Shown: positions 23,494 to 34,438, counted from the stretch's first letter. The stretch is 64,000 bases of DNA from Hesseltinella vesiculosa (GCA_002104935.1 MCGT01000038.1:124001-188000); one strand, 5' to 3'. Made by a program: numbers and translations. The notes: generated from the letters alone by a model not told the origin.

Positions 23494-26300
23494 CTAATCG
23501 AAAACTAACTCATCGCCCACATCTTCGCTATCACTGGCAGGTTCGTCAGTGTTGCCTTGACATAGTTCAGTATCACAGCTGGGAGAAGCGCCACCATTTA
23601 CCAGTGTCCTCAACCGATTGTCTTGGATGAAATTACTTGCCCCAATTTGTTCAGTCTTGCCACATTTTGCATGCTTTTTCAAGCATTGGTCCCATACTGC
23701 GCCGCTGCGATGGCTGGCCCATGCTGAAGCTGATGTTGAACCTTGATTCCCGTATTCGTTATCAATGTGATCGCTGATTATAGCTGATAATTCATCTTTA
23801 TGTTGCTGACGAAGCTCCTGTCGCTCGCGCTTGGCCTGGTCTTTTTCGTGTCGGATTTGCTCGTGCTCACACCATGCCTAATTATTGGCCAATCAAATAA
23901 TGAGAAAACCTTTCCATAATTTGTACAGTAATTGTTGACTTGCTTCTAACAAAATATCACTGGCTTCCTCATCAACGACGATTCCTTTGATAACAGGAAT
24001 GGCATGGCCACGGCTGAACTCGAAATCAATCTGCAAAAAAAAAAAAAAACCAACGGCTACTTAGACCACAACAGGGAATCGTCTTTCGTTTTCACTTCAT
24101 ACCACGGCTTCCGCAAAATCTATTCCCAGATACCTTGCTACTTTCGCTATACCTGGCCCTAATTGTAGGGAAAGGATGAAACATGGTTGGCGAAGTAAAA
24201 AAAAATATGTACAGACTGCTTTGCTTACGGTCTATATGAACAGACCCTGGAGGCAACATGCTTGACGTAAAGAGATCCAAGCATCCGAATTCGTTTTTGG
24301 GAACAATGCCCTATTGCAAATGCCTCGATAACTTCAGTGTTACACTTCTTGGTTTGATACTCCAGGCTTACATTAACCACCGGAGGCGCTTGATAGAGTT
24401 CAGTTTGCCAACGGCCAAAGCAATCGGCAAGAGGAATGTCACCCTGCAACTTTGCTTGTTCGAGCCAACGCTTTTTTTCAGTGGTAACAGCGCGGACAGT
24501 AACTTGCTTCGCTGGCGCTTGGTCAGTTTTGACGACGCGCCCTTGCTTGATCCACGTTTCCCGGGTGTGGACAGTGTGGATGCTTGAACGCGGGTATATC
24601 TTTTCGCCTTTGATGTGCCCAATGATGGGTGTATCATCAGGGTAAATAACTTGTTGCTTGGTCAGATGGCGCTGCAGCGCAAAGTGCGGATGGTTACGAA
24701 AACCTTGCAATGAATTGGGCAGCTGTTCATGTTGCCGCAAGGACTCTAGCTCTTCCTGTTCAGCTACTTCGCGAGTAGTTTTGTTCCCATTGAGAATGGC
24801 CATCAGCAGATCGGACCAGCGGTGCCACCCGATTTCTTTCTCTCGCTTGGTCAGGTCTCGTTCACGTAGGCTGAGGGATCGTTGCCAGTGGGTCGTGTAG
24901 CGTTTGGTAACATCTATTACACGGCAAAGATTTTGATCCCGTTGTTGATGCAGCGGCGGAGATTCCATAGCCAAGACCATGGACATAAGGTTACGTCGGT
25001 CCGACACGCCTGGTTCCATGAGTAGGGGTTTGTTATATAACTGCCGTACAGGGTCAATACAGATCCATCGATTGACATAAGGATCCCATATTTCGCTCCA
25101 AACCGTCGGAGGCTTAGCCTTCTTTTGCTGATAGATATTGTGCTGCTTGTGGTGGGTGTCTACGGGTAGGTTGGCTGTTGTTTTTGTAGCTCGCAAAGGG
25201 AACTTCACTACGGAGTCCCCCTTATTTTCGTCTGCTGAGACTTGTGCTAAATGGAGGAGACTGTAAGTAATTGGGATTATCCACCTATTGCCAAATCAAC
25301 TTGCAAGCGGTGGGAGGCACACTGAGTGATCCGGAGGTTGACGCTGTGTTGGAGCTCGCTTTTCGCTTAGCAGGTACACGATAAGGCATGGGTTGCAAAG
25401 AACAAATTAACCGTGCATCAAAGCCAAGGGTACGCAATAAAGCTGTGAAGAGCTGAGCTGACAAGTCGCGGCTACCCTTTTTTTCAGCAAAGTACTGTAC
25501 AAAGGCCACAGCATCAGGTATGATCTCAGTATCTTGCAAATCAAAGCGTTTGACATGCGTACCAAGGGCCTAGTCAAGTCTTAGAATTTCCCCCTATATA
25601 TCTTCCAGCTGCTTACTTACTTCCAAGAGATCGGTATAAAGGGAGTGGTCCCACTCACGCAAATTGTATTCATCAAATGAGCGTGTCATCAAGCCATGGC
25701 TAATCACATCAAAATAGTCGTACCACCATGCCAGAAGCCATTTGACACAAGTAGTAAATTCGTCTTCGCCTTTGTCCTTTTGCTTACTTTGCAGCTGGAT
25801 ATAATCTGGAATAACTGACAAGCACACAGACTTGAAATAGCAGTGATGTGAGATTCTGAGTTCGTTTTAAGCAGGTACTGAGCTTACTTGGACGTCATTT
25901 CTCGAACACCATGTGTTTCGAATCATAAAGTGGCTGATCAGAACAACCACATGGCTATTGTGCATCCAATCACGAAGCTGCCTTTGATAGGCCATCTCCA
26001 TTTTCGAAAGTCTTAAAAGGAGAGAAGTTGTCAGAGCAAAATGTATTTGCACGTCGCTGTTTCTTCTTACTTGGGAGCAACGACACGAGGGGTTTCCATA
26101 ACCACTTCGACATCGTGGTAGATAGATTGATCGGATATCATTTCGGCATTGAAGTAAGTTGGCAGGTCGATTGTTTCCCATTGGTCGCTGTCGCTATCTT
26201 CAAGGGAATGATCACTGGTATCTGGAGGGGGCAATTGTTCAACACGCTTTTGTCTCTTCACTGATGGTGATTTTTTCTTAGCTGGCTTGCGTTTTCCCAT
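23494..26300 (-). CDS. RAD4: DNA damage recognition protein Rad4/XPC
   Basis: Nucleotide-excision-repair damage sensor (partner of Rad23), nuclear. It starts at 26300 with a basic, NLS-like N-terminus (MGKRKPAKKKSPSVKRQKR). The transglutaminase-like part is spread over exons (FTALLRTLGFDARLICSLQP, then PPTVWSEIWDPYVNRWICID). After it come the beta-hairpin domains: VTKRYTTHW (linker), ELESLRQHEQLPNSLQGFRNH and HFALQRHLTKQQVI (BHD1), KIYPRSSIHTVHTRETWIKQGR (BHD2, given in part), WQTELYQAPPVVN and GNIPLADCFG-like (BHD3), and FAIGHCSQKRIRMLG-like text. The C-terminal exon is charged (KDQAKRERQELRQQHKDEL) and ends GDELVFD. About eight exons. Length and order fit the family. Confidence 0.93.
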
Positions 26301-26971
26301 GCTAATGAGGACTGTTTATGGTGGGTGTTCTGCACAAAAAACGGAATACTGCGAAAGTGCGAAACGAAACCGCAGTTGCTCATTGAGCCTTTTTCTGCTG
26401 GCTGAAGTTACTTTCAGCAATTTAATTGGCTGAGCAGCCATCTCAATTGACTTCATTTTTTTCAGCGTTCAAAAAAAAGCCAAGGGAATGGGATTTGACC
26501 AGAAACCATCAGAGTGCCCTCAAATGCTCGATCTCTTCCCATTGGCTCGATATTGGTATTTTCTAAAGGCGAGATTGTTAACATATCTTCCCTTCATGGC
26601 AAGTTGGTTCTGACTGTCATGTGTATCAAATATTCCTGCCGGTGGGAGGCCCTGTTTTCATTTTTTAGGCTTTGAATCTCACTAAATCCAGGAGTCTGCT
26701 GCTGGACCTTCGTTCCAAGGTTTATTTTTTTTTTCTCAGATGTTTTCTTAAAGAAAGAGAAACTGACACGCTTCAAGCCAACAGTATTTAAAATGAAATT
26801 GTGCGACTTGCCCCCCCCCCTCCATCAAACGGCGGTCGTACAAGCAATATAGAAAAGACATCAAAATGGAAGCTGTCCACCTTTTTTACTTTCATTTTTC
26901 TGTATTAAAACCTCATTATTTTCTTCCATCTTTTCCATTTCTTCCTCATTACTTTTCACCCTGGATACTAA
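26301..26971. other. Intergenic (divergent upstream regions of RAD4 and protease)
   Basis: AT-rich, with a C run at about 26813-26822 and pyrimidine-rich stretches just upstream of the protease start, as is usual for highly expressed fungal genes. No gene is seen. Confidence 0.6.
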
Positions 26972-28234
26972 ATGGGAGCCAAACTGTTCTGTATCGCTTT
27001 GTTGGCTATGATTAGCATTAGTCAACAAACAACTACCAATCCGTCGCTCGTGCGTTTGCCAGTGCGTCGCCTAGCTCCATCGCTTTCACATCACCCGATG
27101 AGCAAACGCGATATTCTTGGCAGCTTGACTGGGGAAGTTTCCACCGCAGTTCTCAATGACATCGAACTCTATCAATTGGGCGTCCAAATCGAAGTGGGTA
27201 ACCCCCCTCAAAAATTTACATTGCTGCTTGATACCGGCAGCTCAGACACTTGGGTGCCTTCTCAGAAATGTACAGCCCAAGCAGGCTGTTTGTCGGACCG
27301 CAAGTACAACAGCGAAGTTTCGTGGACCTTTGACCACAGTACTGAGATCCCTGTCAACATCAGCTACGGTATTGGCTACGCCAGTGGACACTATTTTCAA
27401 GACGATATGGCTGTTGGTTCCCTGACAGCTACCAACCAGACTCTCATTCAAATCGACATCAACGACGGTCCCATTGCCGATCAAGCCTACAGTTCCAACG
27501 ATACAATCATTGACGGTATCTTTGGCGTCGGTTTCCCCCACGGCACTCTCATGTCGCAAATTAAGAACACGACGTATGAACCCTACCCCATGGCCCTGTG
27601 GTCCCAAAACAAAATCCAAGCCCCTGTCTTCTCCTTGACTATGGACAAATCGTCGATGGCTGCCAATACTTCAGATTGGATCGGCCATATTACATTTGGC
27701 GACATTGACCAGACCGTGACCACCAGCAGCCCTGTAGAATACACATCGGCGATTAAGCGTTCTGACGGAAACTATTCCTACTGGGCCGCCAATGTCTTCG
27801 GCTTTCAATACAACAACGGAACCAACCTCAACTACAGGTTTAATGAACCCACCACCTTTCTCATCGACACCGGATCTAACTACATGTACCTGCCCCCTGC
27901 ACTAGCCGATGACCTGGCCACCACACTGTCCCAAGGCACCGCAAAATGGGACAATTCCTCGTCCATTTACATCGTCGACTGCAATCTCTTGAATGATAAC
28001 ACCACCCAATTTTCGGTGTGGTTCCCCAAGGACGCCAATGCAACCGACTCCTTCCCAGCCGCTTTGCCAATTTCAAGCATTGTCGGTCACAATATTGACA
28101 CCAAGCAGTGCTTCTTCTACTTTACTCACGCCCCTCCAAACATCATGTTTACACTGGGCAACCTTTGGATCCGTCACTTTCTCTCTGTCTTTGACTTTGG
28201 CAAACATCGTATCGGTTTTGCCCCACTTGCCTGA
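26972..28234 (+). CDS. Secreted pepsin-like aspartic protease
   Basis: Intronless, 420 aa, family A1. Signal peptide about residues 1-20 (MGAKLFCIALLAMISISQ), then a basic propeptide with a KR site near residue 46. The first catalytic motif LLLDTGSSDTWV has Asp87, flap tyrosine is in NISYGIGYASG (about residue 132), and the second catalytic motif FLIDTGSNYMYL has Asp299. There are many N-glycosylation sequons, two or more disulfide pairs (Cys100/Cys106 and C-terminal), and the usual end WIRHFLSVFDFGKHRIGFA. No GPI signal, so it is probably secreted or vacuolar. Codon usage is biased (CCC, ACC, AAC endings), unlike the neighbours, as in a highly expressed gene. Confidence 0.95.
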   Translation: MGAKLFCIALLAMISISQQTTTNPSLVRLPVRRLAPSLSHHPMSKRDILGSLTGEVSTAVLNDIELYQLGVQIEVGNPPQKFTLLLDTGSSDTWVPSQKCTAQAGCLSDRKYNSEVSWTFDHSTEIPVNISYGIGYASGHYFQDDMAVGSLTATNQTLIQIDINDGPIADQAYSSNDTIIDGIFGVGFPHGTLMSQIKNTTYEPYPMALWSQNKIQAPVFSLTMDKSSMAANTSDWIGHITFGDIDQTVTTSSPVEYTSAIKRSDGNYSYWAANVFGFQYNNGTNLNYRFNEPTTFLIDTGSNYMYLPPALADDLATTLSQGTAKWDNSSSIYIVDCNLLNDNTTQFSVWFPKDANATDSFPAALPISSIVGHNIDTKQCFFYFTHAPPNIMFTLGNLWIRHFLSVFDFGKHRIGFAPLA

Positions 28235-28297
28235 CGTGCTGTCCCTTTTTGTAGATTCCCTTAAATACATTAAAAGTTTTATGTGTCGCATTAAAGT

Positions 28298-29254
28298 TTA
28301 TTCAACCCGACCCTTGAGAATACGGACAGGATCCCTAGGTCTGTCTTGAGCATCTGTAGCAACAAGCCCCATACGCTTGACCACATTCATGCCATCCTTT
28401 ACTCGGCCAAAAATCGCATGTTTACCTAAAGTGTGAAATAAGAAAAAAAAAGTGGTGTCCAGCCATCATTTTTTTAGGGACTGCTCTGCTGCTTTACCGT
28501 CCAACCATGGTGTAGGTGCCAACGTGATAAAAAACTAAAAGAAAAAGAAACCGCCGGAGAAGAGTGAGTCTTCTCATCATGACACTCTTGATTAGCTTTC
28601 CTACCTGCGATCCGTTGGTATTAGGCCCTGAATTGGCCATGGAGAGTATCCCAGCCCCGGTATGTTTCAAGCCGGGATGGATTTCGTCAGCAAACTTTTC
28701 ACTACAAAAAAAAAATAATACACATGAGAGCAAAATAAAGAGATCATCTGCTTTCTCTACCCGTAAATTGAGCGGCCCCCCCGGCCTGTGCCAGTTGGAT
28801 CACCACCTTGTATCATAAAATCCTATAAATATAAAAGAGATAGATGGATGATGCTTAAATTCAATGAACTCTGTATATGCTGACAGGTACTTACTGTAAT
28901 TATACGATGGAACTAGTGAGGAAAGACAGCAGTGTGAGAAACCAATAAATTGCCTCTATCAATTGATTTTTCCATGATCAAACTTACGCTAACACTATCA
29001 TAATAACCATTCTTAGCCTAGCAAAATGTGTATAAAAAGGATGAGGAATCAATGCTAGGGGAGGTTGGATCATACTAATTCATAAAAGTTTTGGCAGGTT
29101 CTATCCATTGAAAATCAAAAAATCAGTAATCAGTATCGAACTCTTTCGCAGATTTCATTCTTTTAATTTACTTTGGGGCATGGTCCCAGTATAATTCGAT
29201 TTCAACGATCCCCATTGACGTTTCTAGAATAACATTTCCCTGGTTTGGTGGCAT
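28298..29254 (-). CDS. Cyclophilin-type peptidyl-prolyl isomerase, PPIL1-like
   Basis: Small cyclophilin consisting of the isomerase domain only. PPIL1 and its S. pombe orthologue bind the spliceosomal protein SKIP/Prp45. The N-terminus [20 protein letters not shown] is PPIL1-like. Then come [23 protein letters not shown], the [14 protein letters not shown] core, [33 protein letters not shown] (active-site region), [12 protein letters not shown] and the tail [14 protein letters not shown]. Seven or so tiny exons; some introns are only about 40 nt, and exons such as YYD and FYELAK are very short. It is divergent from the SNIP1/Pml1 gene with 187 bp between start codons. Confidence 0.88.
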
Positions 29255-29441
29255 TGTGTTTTCCAATGTCGTGGGTCGATCCAGACAGGAAACGAGGAAC
29301 CGCGCATTTTTTTTTTTTTGGGTTGGGGATTCGAAAGAATCGCTCCGATTGGCTGCTGCTTCTGAAGAGGACGACAGTTGTCCGCAACAAGTTCTTTTCA
29401 TTTTTTTTTGCTCCAAAGGAAAAGAAAATAAAAGCGACAAG
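29255..29441. promoter_or_regulatory. Shared divergent promoter (cyclophilin / FHA protein)
   Basis: The only sequence between two head-to-head start codons. It has poly-T tracts at about 29307-29318 and 29400-29409 that could exclude nucleosomes. No TATA box is seen. Confidence 0.5.
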
Positions 29442-30281
29442 ATGTCATCTAGATCACGACAACGATCTCGATCACCTCACCGTCGTAAGGATTCAAGGTC
29501 TCCTTCGCTACTTCGCCGTCGCCAAAAGCAATCATCCGATCGCCTATCGACTTACAAAAATTACACTTGGGGTGGTCGATCGCCCTCTCCAACTGACGAA
29601 CGTGATCAATCTCCTGCCGAGCAGCCCAACTTTGGTCTCTCAGGAAAGCTTGCTAAAGAGACAAATATAGTCCAAGGGGTGGAGCTCAAATACAATGAAC
29701 CCCATGAAGCTGCCAAGCCAATCCAGAAATGGCGTCTCTACGTATTCAAAGGTGAAAAGCAACAAGGCAAGCAAAATATAACGCGCAATCTTGAAGAAAT
29801 GCATCATGCAAAGACTCAATTGCTTTTTCTTCTTGCTGCTAAATGATAACCAGATTTACTTCATGTTCATCGCGCAAGTGCCTATTTGTTTGGTCGGGAT
29901 CGAACGGTACGTATCCGTGCACACTTGCCTAAAAATGACCCAATTCTATATTTGTATCTCTTCTAGATTGTGGATATCCCTGTTGAGCACCCTTCCTGCT
30001 CCAAGCAGCATGCTGTGCTACAGTTTAGGCAGGTCCAAGACAAAACAACGAGACAAATGGTGGTAAAGTAAGTTGCCAACTGTCCATTTTTGTTCTGCTT
30101 TAACATAGAGATAGCTAACTTTACCGATAGACCCTACATCATCGACCTGGAATCGACAAATGGGACATTTTTGAATGGGGATAAAATACCATCCACACGC
30201 TATGTAGAATTGCAGGTGAAAGACGTGCTCAAGTTTGGTGAAAGTACGCGGGAATACGTATTGTTGCATCCTGAAACGTAA
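29442..30281 (+). CDS. FHA-domain splicing/RES-complex protein (SNIP1/Pml1-like)
   Basis: Nuclear protein of pre-mRNA retention and splicing. The N-terminus is an RS-type region (SSRSRQRSRSPHRRKDSRS). A conserved lead-in follows (PNFGLSGKLAKETNIVQGVE, LKYNEPHEAAKP, KWRLYVFKG). The FHA domain is then assembled over exons: LLHVHRASAYLFGRDRT, IVDIPVEHPSCSKQHAVLQF, PYIIDLESTNGTFLNGDKI and the end REYVLLHPET. GR-x-DR, SxxH and STNGTxLN are the phosphothreonine-binding elements. Four to five exons, with all junctions in frame (for example, donor after CGAACG at about 29906 and acceptor at about 29967). Length fits Pml1/SNIP1/DDL. Confidence 0.9.
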
Positions 30282-31315
30282 TGGAGCACAATACCTGATA
30301 TCACACCTTTATATGAACAGAAGCCCTCAGAAGCCCCGTCCGTCATGGTTTGCTTTGAATTAAAAAAAACCTCCTGTGCATAAAGCAAAAAGGCCGTCGA
30401 AGTTGGTTTCGATATGCCACGAGTTCACTATTGGTCGTCGGGAAAGCGGATTTGGTCGCTGGGTGCTTGTCTTGAATGTCACAGAATCGCTGCTCACACT
30501 CATCTGCGTTGTACCCTGACAGGCTCACCGACTGTGCCTAAAGATGGCATAAAGCTGCACGTCTTCGTGGCCATCGACTGAAGCTTGGATCTATGCAAGG
30601 AAGTCCCACTCCATGTCACCCAAGTCGATCACTTTTTGAGATCCCCAAGGCTAATAGACGAATCCAAAATGACGCAGCGAAAGCTAACAGAATCGCCACC
30701 CTTAAAAAATAACCGACGTACCTGCTATTAATTTTGTCCTGCGCGCCAACCAATACTGAAAACAATGTACTGTGTTCGTGCTGCACATCAGTAACATTTA
30801 TTGTAGTGCTCGCTCAAATTGATGACCGACGCAGGAATTTGTCGTACCCCTCTCGCACGATAAGCTCCTTGGTAGTCGTCGTCAACAATGCCCTGTCTTG
30901 CTCCCCATGTCCCTCCCGCCCCGAAATCGTAAAAGAATCTGATATCTTGTTTGTTAAAAGTGGACCCATGTTTTATTTGGGCTATACTTCCAATATGCCT
31001 CGGTTACTGCCATCTGTTTGAAGTGATGACAGTGCCCGACACAGGTCAGGTTGAAAGGCGGAGAAAACAGTCTGGCTCAGCTCTCACTAGCTTTTTTTTC
31101 GCGGTCCTCTCTGGATTAGTCAACCATCATCAAACTCACCCGGATTCTTTTTCTGTTCTTACTTTGCAGCTTTTACTTCCAAATTAAATGTAACATATGC
31201 GTTTTTTACTATAACTCAAAATCTGCTCGTGCAATAGATCAATGGTAATACAAGGAGTGGGAGAGGGCATGTACGTGGTGTGATATAAACTATAAGACTG
31301 ATATTTTATGGGGGA
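30282..31315. other. Intergenic region holding a Fanzor-element relic
   Basis: Includes the 30852-31141 block shared with the 3' flank of the Fanzor gene (listed separately). A short stretch at about 30530-30580 (KDGIKLHVFVAID on the plus strand) faintly resembles the TDGVQMHVVF motif before RuvC-I of Fanzor and may belong to the same relic. Nothing else is recognised. Confidence 0.45.
30852..31141 (+). mobile_element. Orphan right end of a Fanzor-type element
   Basis: Shares ordered blocks with 41403-41777: CCCTCTCGCACGA/CCCCTCGCACGA, AGCTCCTTGGT/AGCTCCTGGT, TCCCTCCC, AATCTGATA, ATCTGTTTGAAGTG, GCCCGACACAGGT/GCCCGATACAGGT, CTGGCT, CTCACT and TCAACCATCATCAA/TCAACCTTCATCAA, followed by CTCACCC. 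The protein-coding part is not present in recognisable form, so the element is dead or internally deleted, yet its end is kept. Confidence 0.75.
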
Positions 31316-32326
31316 TTAAAGAGAGCTGCGGCGGATGGGAGGGAATGCCACGTCAAAATCATGGTTATTGATTTGGATCTGCGGTAAATGAGGGTCCAGT
31401 TGGTTTGGCAAGTGATAGAAGCTTGAACGTTTTTGATCCATGTCAACAGGTATCAAGAGGTGAGGTTGATACGTGAGAGAGGGCGTAGCCAAGTACATGA
31501 AGCCACGCCATTCCTCGGCTAACGATCGGTCAGCTGGCTCCAGCCTAACCTTGAAGGCTGTGGGAAAACTGGCGTCTGTCATGATGAGCGACGAGCGCCC
31601 GTCCGATAAAGCTTCTAGTCGCACCTGATTTTTGTAGTCAAATCGCACCATACCTTTACGACCAAAGTCGTCGTCTTGTTCAAACCACCAGCTTGGTACC
31701 ATGCTCCGGCGCAGGTTATCGCCTAATTGCAGCAAGGAGGGGGAAGTCTTGGCGTCCAAATGTTCGCTTTCTTTATCGGTAATAGAAGGAGTAGAGACAA
31801 GGAGTGATGAAATAGGTTCTCCTTTTTTTTCAACGTCCTCTTTGCTGCTGTTGTGTGATGGTGGCATGGATTTCCGACGGTCATCATTCATAGAGGGTTG
31901 AGGCGAGAGCTTGCCTGTTAGATTGGACACTGACTTATTGGCAAAAAACTGTGTGACTGGCCGGCGACGCTGTGAGGGAGCCAATGGTTGTACTTGCTTT
32001 TTGGGAGGAGCGGGAGCAAAGCGCACAGGGTGGGACATATTCTGGATTGTGATGTGGGTATGGGATGCGTTGGCGCTGAAGGTGTGTTCTAATTCCTGCT
32101 GATGATTAGGGGCTAGATTTTGCCATTGGTCCGAACCATTCGGCAAATGCGACCACACTGGTTCTAACGTGCGGAAAATGCCTCGAACTTCTTGGTCATA
32201 ATGCGAGTCAAGACTGGACTGTGCGCTTGAGGCCGACGAGATGGAGTGGGTAGGTGAGTGCCTTGGTTTGGGTAGTTTCTTACTCTTGGACTTCTTGGAT
32301 GAGTAATTGATAGAAAATAATTTCAT
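31316..32326 (-). CDS. Hypothetical protein with two WWE-like stretches
   Basis: Single exon, 336 aa. It opens with a basic Ser-rich region (SSKKSKSKKLPKPRHS). Residues about 50-105 (PVWSHLPNGSDQWQNLAPN, LEHTFSANASHTHI) and about 210-265 (VPSWWFEQDDDFGRKGMVRFD, VRLEALSDGRSSLIM) both follow the W...W..F/Y...LE pattern of WWE domains, which bind ADP-ribose or protein partners. The linker is Ser/Pro-rich and probably disordered. No orthologue is recognised. The WWE call rests on pattern only. Confidence 0.55.
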   Translation of the reverse strand: MKLFSINYSSKKSKSKKLPKPRHSPTHSISSASSAQSSLDSHYDQEVRGIFRTLEPVWSHLPNGSDQWQNLAPNHQQELEHTFSANASHTHITIQNMSHPVRFAPAPPKKQVQPLAPSQRRRPVTQFFANKSVSNLTGKLSPQPSMNDDRRKSMPPSHNSSKEDVEKKGEPISSLLVSTPSITDKESEHLDAKTSPSLLQLGDNLRRSMVPSWWFEQDDDFGRKGMVRFDYKNQVRLEALSDGRSSLIMTDASFPTAFKVRLEPADRSLAEEWRGFMYLATPSLTYQPHLLIPVDMDQKRSSFYHLPNQLDPHLPQIQINNHDFDVAFPPIRRSSL

Positions 32327-33251
32327 TTTGAAAAGGATAAGATAATAAGAAAGATGAAAGAATTATACAAAAGGACCCGTTTTTGGTGTGATGTCTTTAA
32401 ATAGGTCACATCTCCCGTTTTTTCATTTTGTTACCCAGGTTAAAACTCTCTGCGCCAGACACGTTACTTTTTTCTTTTTCGTGTATACGCCACTCGGTCA
32501 AACTACCATCAACCCGACCTCTTTTGTACTGGGTTTTCATTGAAACAAAACAATGCACTGTCAGGTAAATAAAGCCTCCTTGGTTATTTTTACTTTTTTT
32601 TTTGGGGGGGGGGAGGTAGCTCAATTAGGTAACGGCATAACACAGAACGTGCTTTGCTTCTTCCCAGCAATACGATCAATGGCATATTTTTGATACCAAA
32701 ATTATTCCTGTAAACAATCAAACCTTGGTCCAAGCCCATTTTGGAAAGAAGAGAAGCATCTTTTTTTTTTTTAGCCAGTACCCGGAAACTGCAGTGCAAA
32801 ACACGTTTTATTCGCCATTTTTGTCAATCACTGTGTGACAGTTGACAGCTTTGCGCAGCCACGTTTTTCTTCATTTCCAGATCGAACATCAGAGGACGAG
32901 TCAAATGTGACACTTGGGAAAATAGTCACAGGCTAACTCATAGAAGTAGGTCGAGTTCAACGTTGTTATGCAATGCATTGGCAAGATTGGTGGATGGTTT
33001 GATTTTTGTCCAGTTTTTGGAAGGGCCCCTTTGGTTTTTTAATAAAAGTAGAAATACGACACATGGTTTATCAATTAATAAACTGTCATTACGTTTCCAT
33101 AGACGCTGGAAGAACAAGTCGATTGGCTATGACCAGCTTGCCTGTTCATTTGACTACCTCATCGACTCAAAACTCCGACTTATCCACACAGTAACTCAAG
33201 CGGAAAGTTAATGCACTACTTTATAGATCTCAACGATTCTCGTAGTACTGC
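32327..33251. other. Intergenic region without a recognised gene
   Basis: AT-rich with G/T homopolymers (about 32590-32612) and short frames of no known family. A tRNA-like fragment at about 32612 was examined and rejected. Confidence 0.5.
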
Positions 33252-33714
33252 CTATAACTTCATGACAACGCAGTGTAATTTATTCATTAAACAAGCGTAG
33301 AAGCTCAGGTACCGCTCGATAAGACGCACAAGAATGGGTTTGCCGCAGTCGCCGGTGCCAGACCAAACCATGAATAATTTGTCGTGGTTTCCAGGCACAA
33401 GCAAAGATCCTGCAGAACGTTTGAAGTATGCGCGCACATCATTGTCGGGCAGGATGTCTATGATCTTTTTTCTACGTCGGCCCTGTGCTCAGAGCTGGGC
33501 GAGCAGTCCGATGAGATCGATGTATAATCGCTCGGGGGTCCCTTGCGGGTGCTTGCATCAGTGAATCGAAGGACAGGCCGTTGAAATTGATGGCTTTATA
33601 TTCGGCAAGGCGGAGCAGAAACCTGAGACAGTCGTCCTGTCCAGCTCCAGACTTGTTCAAGTTGTCACTTTGTTGGTTCATCATCACGAGCCATGTACCT
33701 TGGTTGCCCCTCAT
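33252..33714 (-). pseudogene. Broken primase-helicase fragment (D5/P4-type SF3 ATPase)
   Basis: On the minus strand, one frame reads IIDILPDNDVRAYFKRSAG, SLLVPGNHDKLFMVWSG and then a Walker A-like GTGDCGKP followed by ILVRLIERYLSFY. This matches the pattern of the D5/P4 primase-associated helicase domain (evr.yf...a..L..gn...fmiwsG.G.nGKs.l..li...l..Y) found in large DNA viruses, plasmids and related elements. An in-frame TGA and a frameshift at about 33495-33560 separate it from the upstream piece (LYIDLIGLLAQL, and DDCLRFLLRLAEYKAINF in another frame). The P-loop Ser/Thr is Pro. It is therefore a relic. Confidence 0.65.
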
Positions 33715-33802
33715 TTTTTTTTTTTTGACATAAAAGCTCTTTTTTTATTATCAAAGATTAAGCACCGAACGGATTCGGTAGGTTGCTTGTTTAACATCTT
33801 TT

Positions 33803-34144
33803 TCACTTTGTCTCAAAATACTCATTCTTATTTTTACCATGAATAAAGGTGTCATATTTACGTTTAGCAGTCAGAATTACAACAACACGCTTGCCAGCCT
33901 GGGATTCATCGTCCTCGTCGCCAGTCTCCTGGAATTGCTGCTTGATGGCCAGGAGTTTCTTCTTTCCGTTCTGTGCTTCATCGATGATTGTAGACGTATA
34001 CGCGAGGTGCTCACTTACCGGTATATTAATTATGCTGTCAAATTGTTTCGTGCTGGCATAAGGTAACGGAGGCCTTATTACTCTTCTGGCTTCTTTTTTT
34101 AACTCGGATAATAAATATGTTTTCAGTAAACCACCAGATATCAT
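33803..34144 (-). CDS. Unidentified short reading frame, possibly exon(s) of a relic
   Basis: MISGGLLKTYLLSELKKEAR continues to PPLPYASTKQFDSIINIP, followed by a good donor (GTAAGTGAG), or the frame reads on as SEHLAYTSTIIDEAQNGKK for 113 aa in total. It lies immediately upstream, on the same strand, of the primase-helicase relic and may belong to the same element. No family is recognised. Confidence 0.3.
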   Translation of the reverse strand: MISGGLLKTYLLSELKKEARRVIRPPLPYASTKQFDSIINIPVSEHLAYTSTIIDEAQNGKKKLLAIKQQFQETGDEDDESQAGKRVVVILTAKRKYDTFIHGKNKNEYFETK

Positions 34145-34438
34145 TTCGACTCATACATGTATCTACCGAAACTGAATAAAAACGTCAAAATTTAAGGGAA
34201 AGACGCACATCCTAGCCAAGTATGAATAAATACAGTATGACAAATTTTCAAAGGTCAGAGACAGTGCCCCAAACCAGAAGGCAGACCTGCCCATCAAATA
34301 AGTTAAAAATCAACCCAGTTTCTATTCACGCCTCCCTAAAATGAAAAACCTGAGACACGAAACGTTCAACTTTTTTGTGAGACCTCCTTTCACCGATTAT
34401 TTTTTCCTTTTTTTTTTCTACTCCAACTCCTTGTCAGC

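Noticed and set aside
32612..32690. tRNA-like start GGGGAGGTAGCTCAATTAGG
   Set aside because: It resembles an A box/D-arm, but no matching T-arm (GGTTCRA) or acceptor-stem complement follows within tRNA distance.
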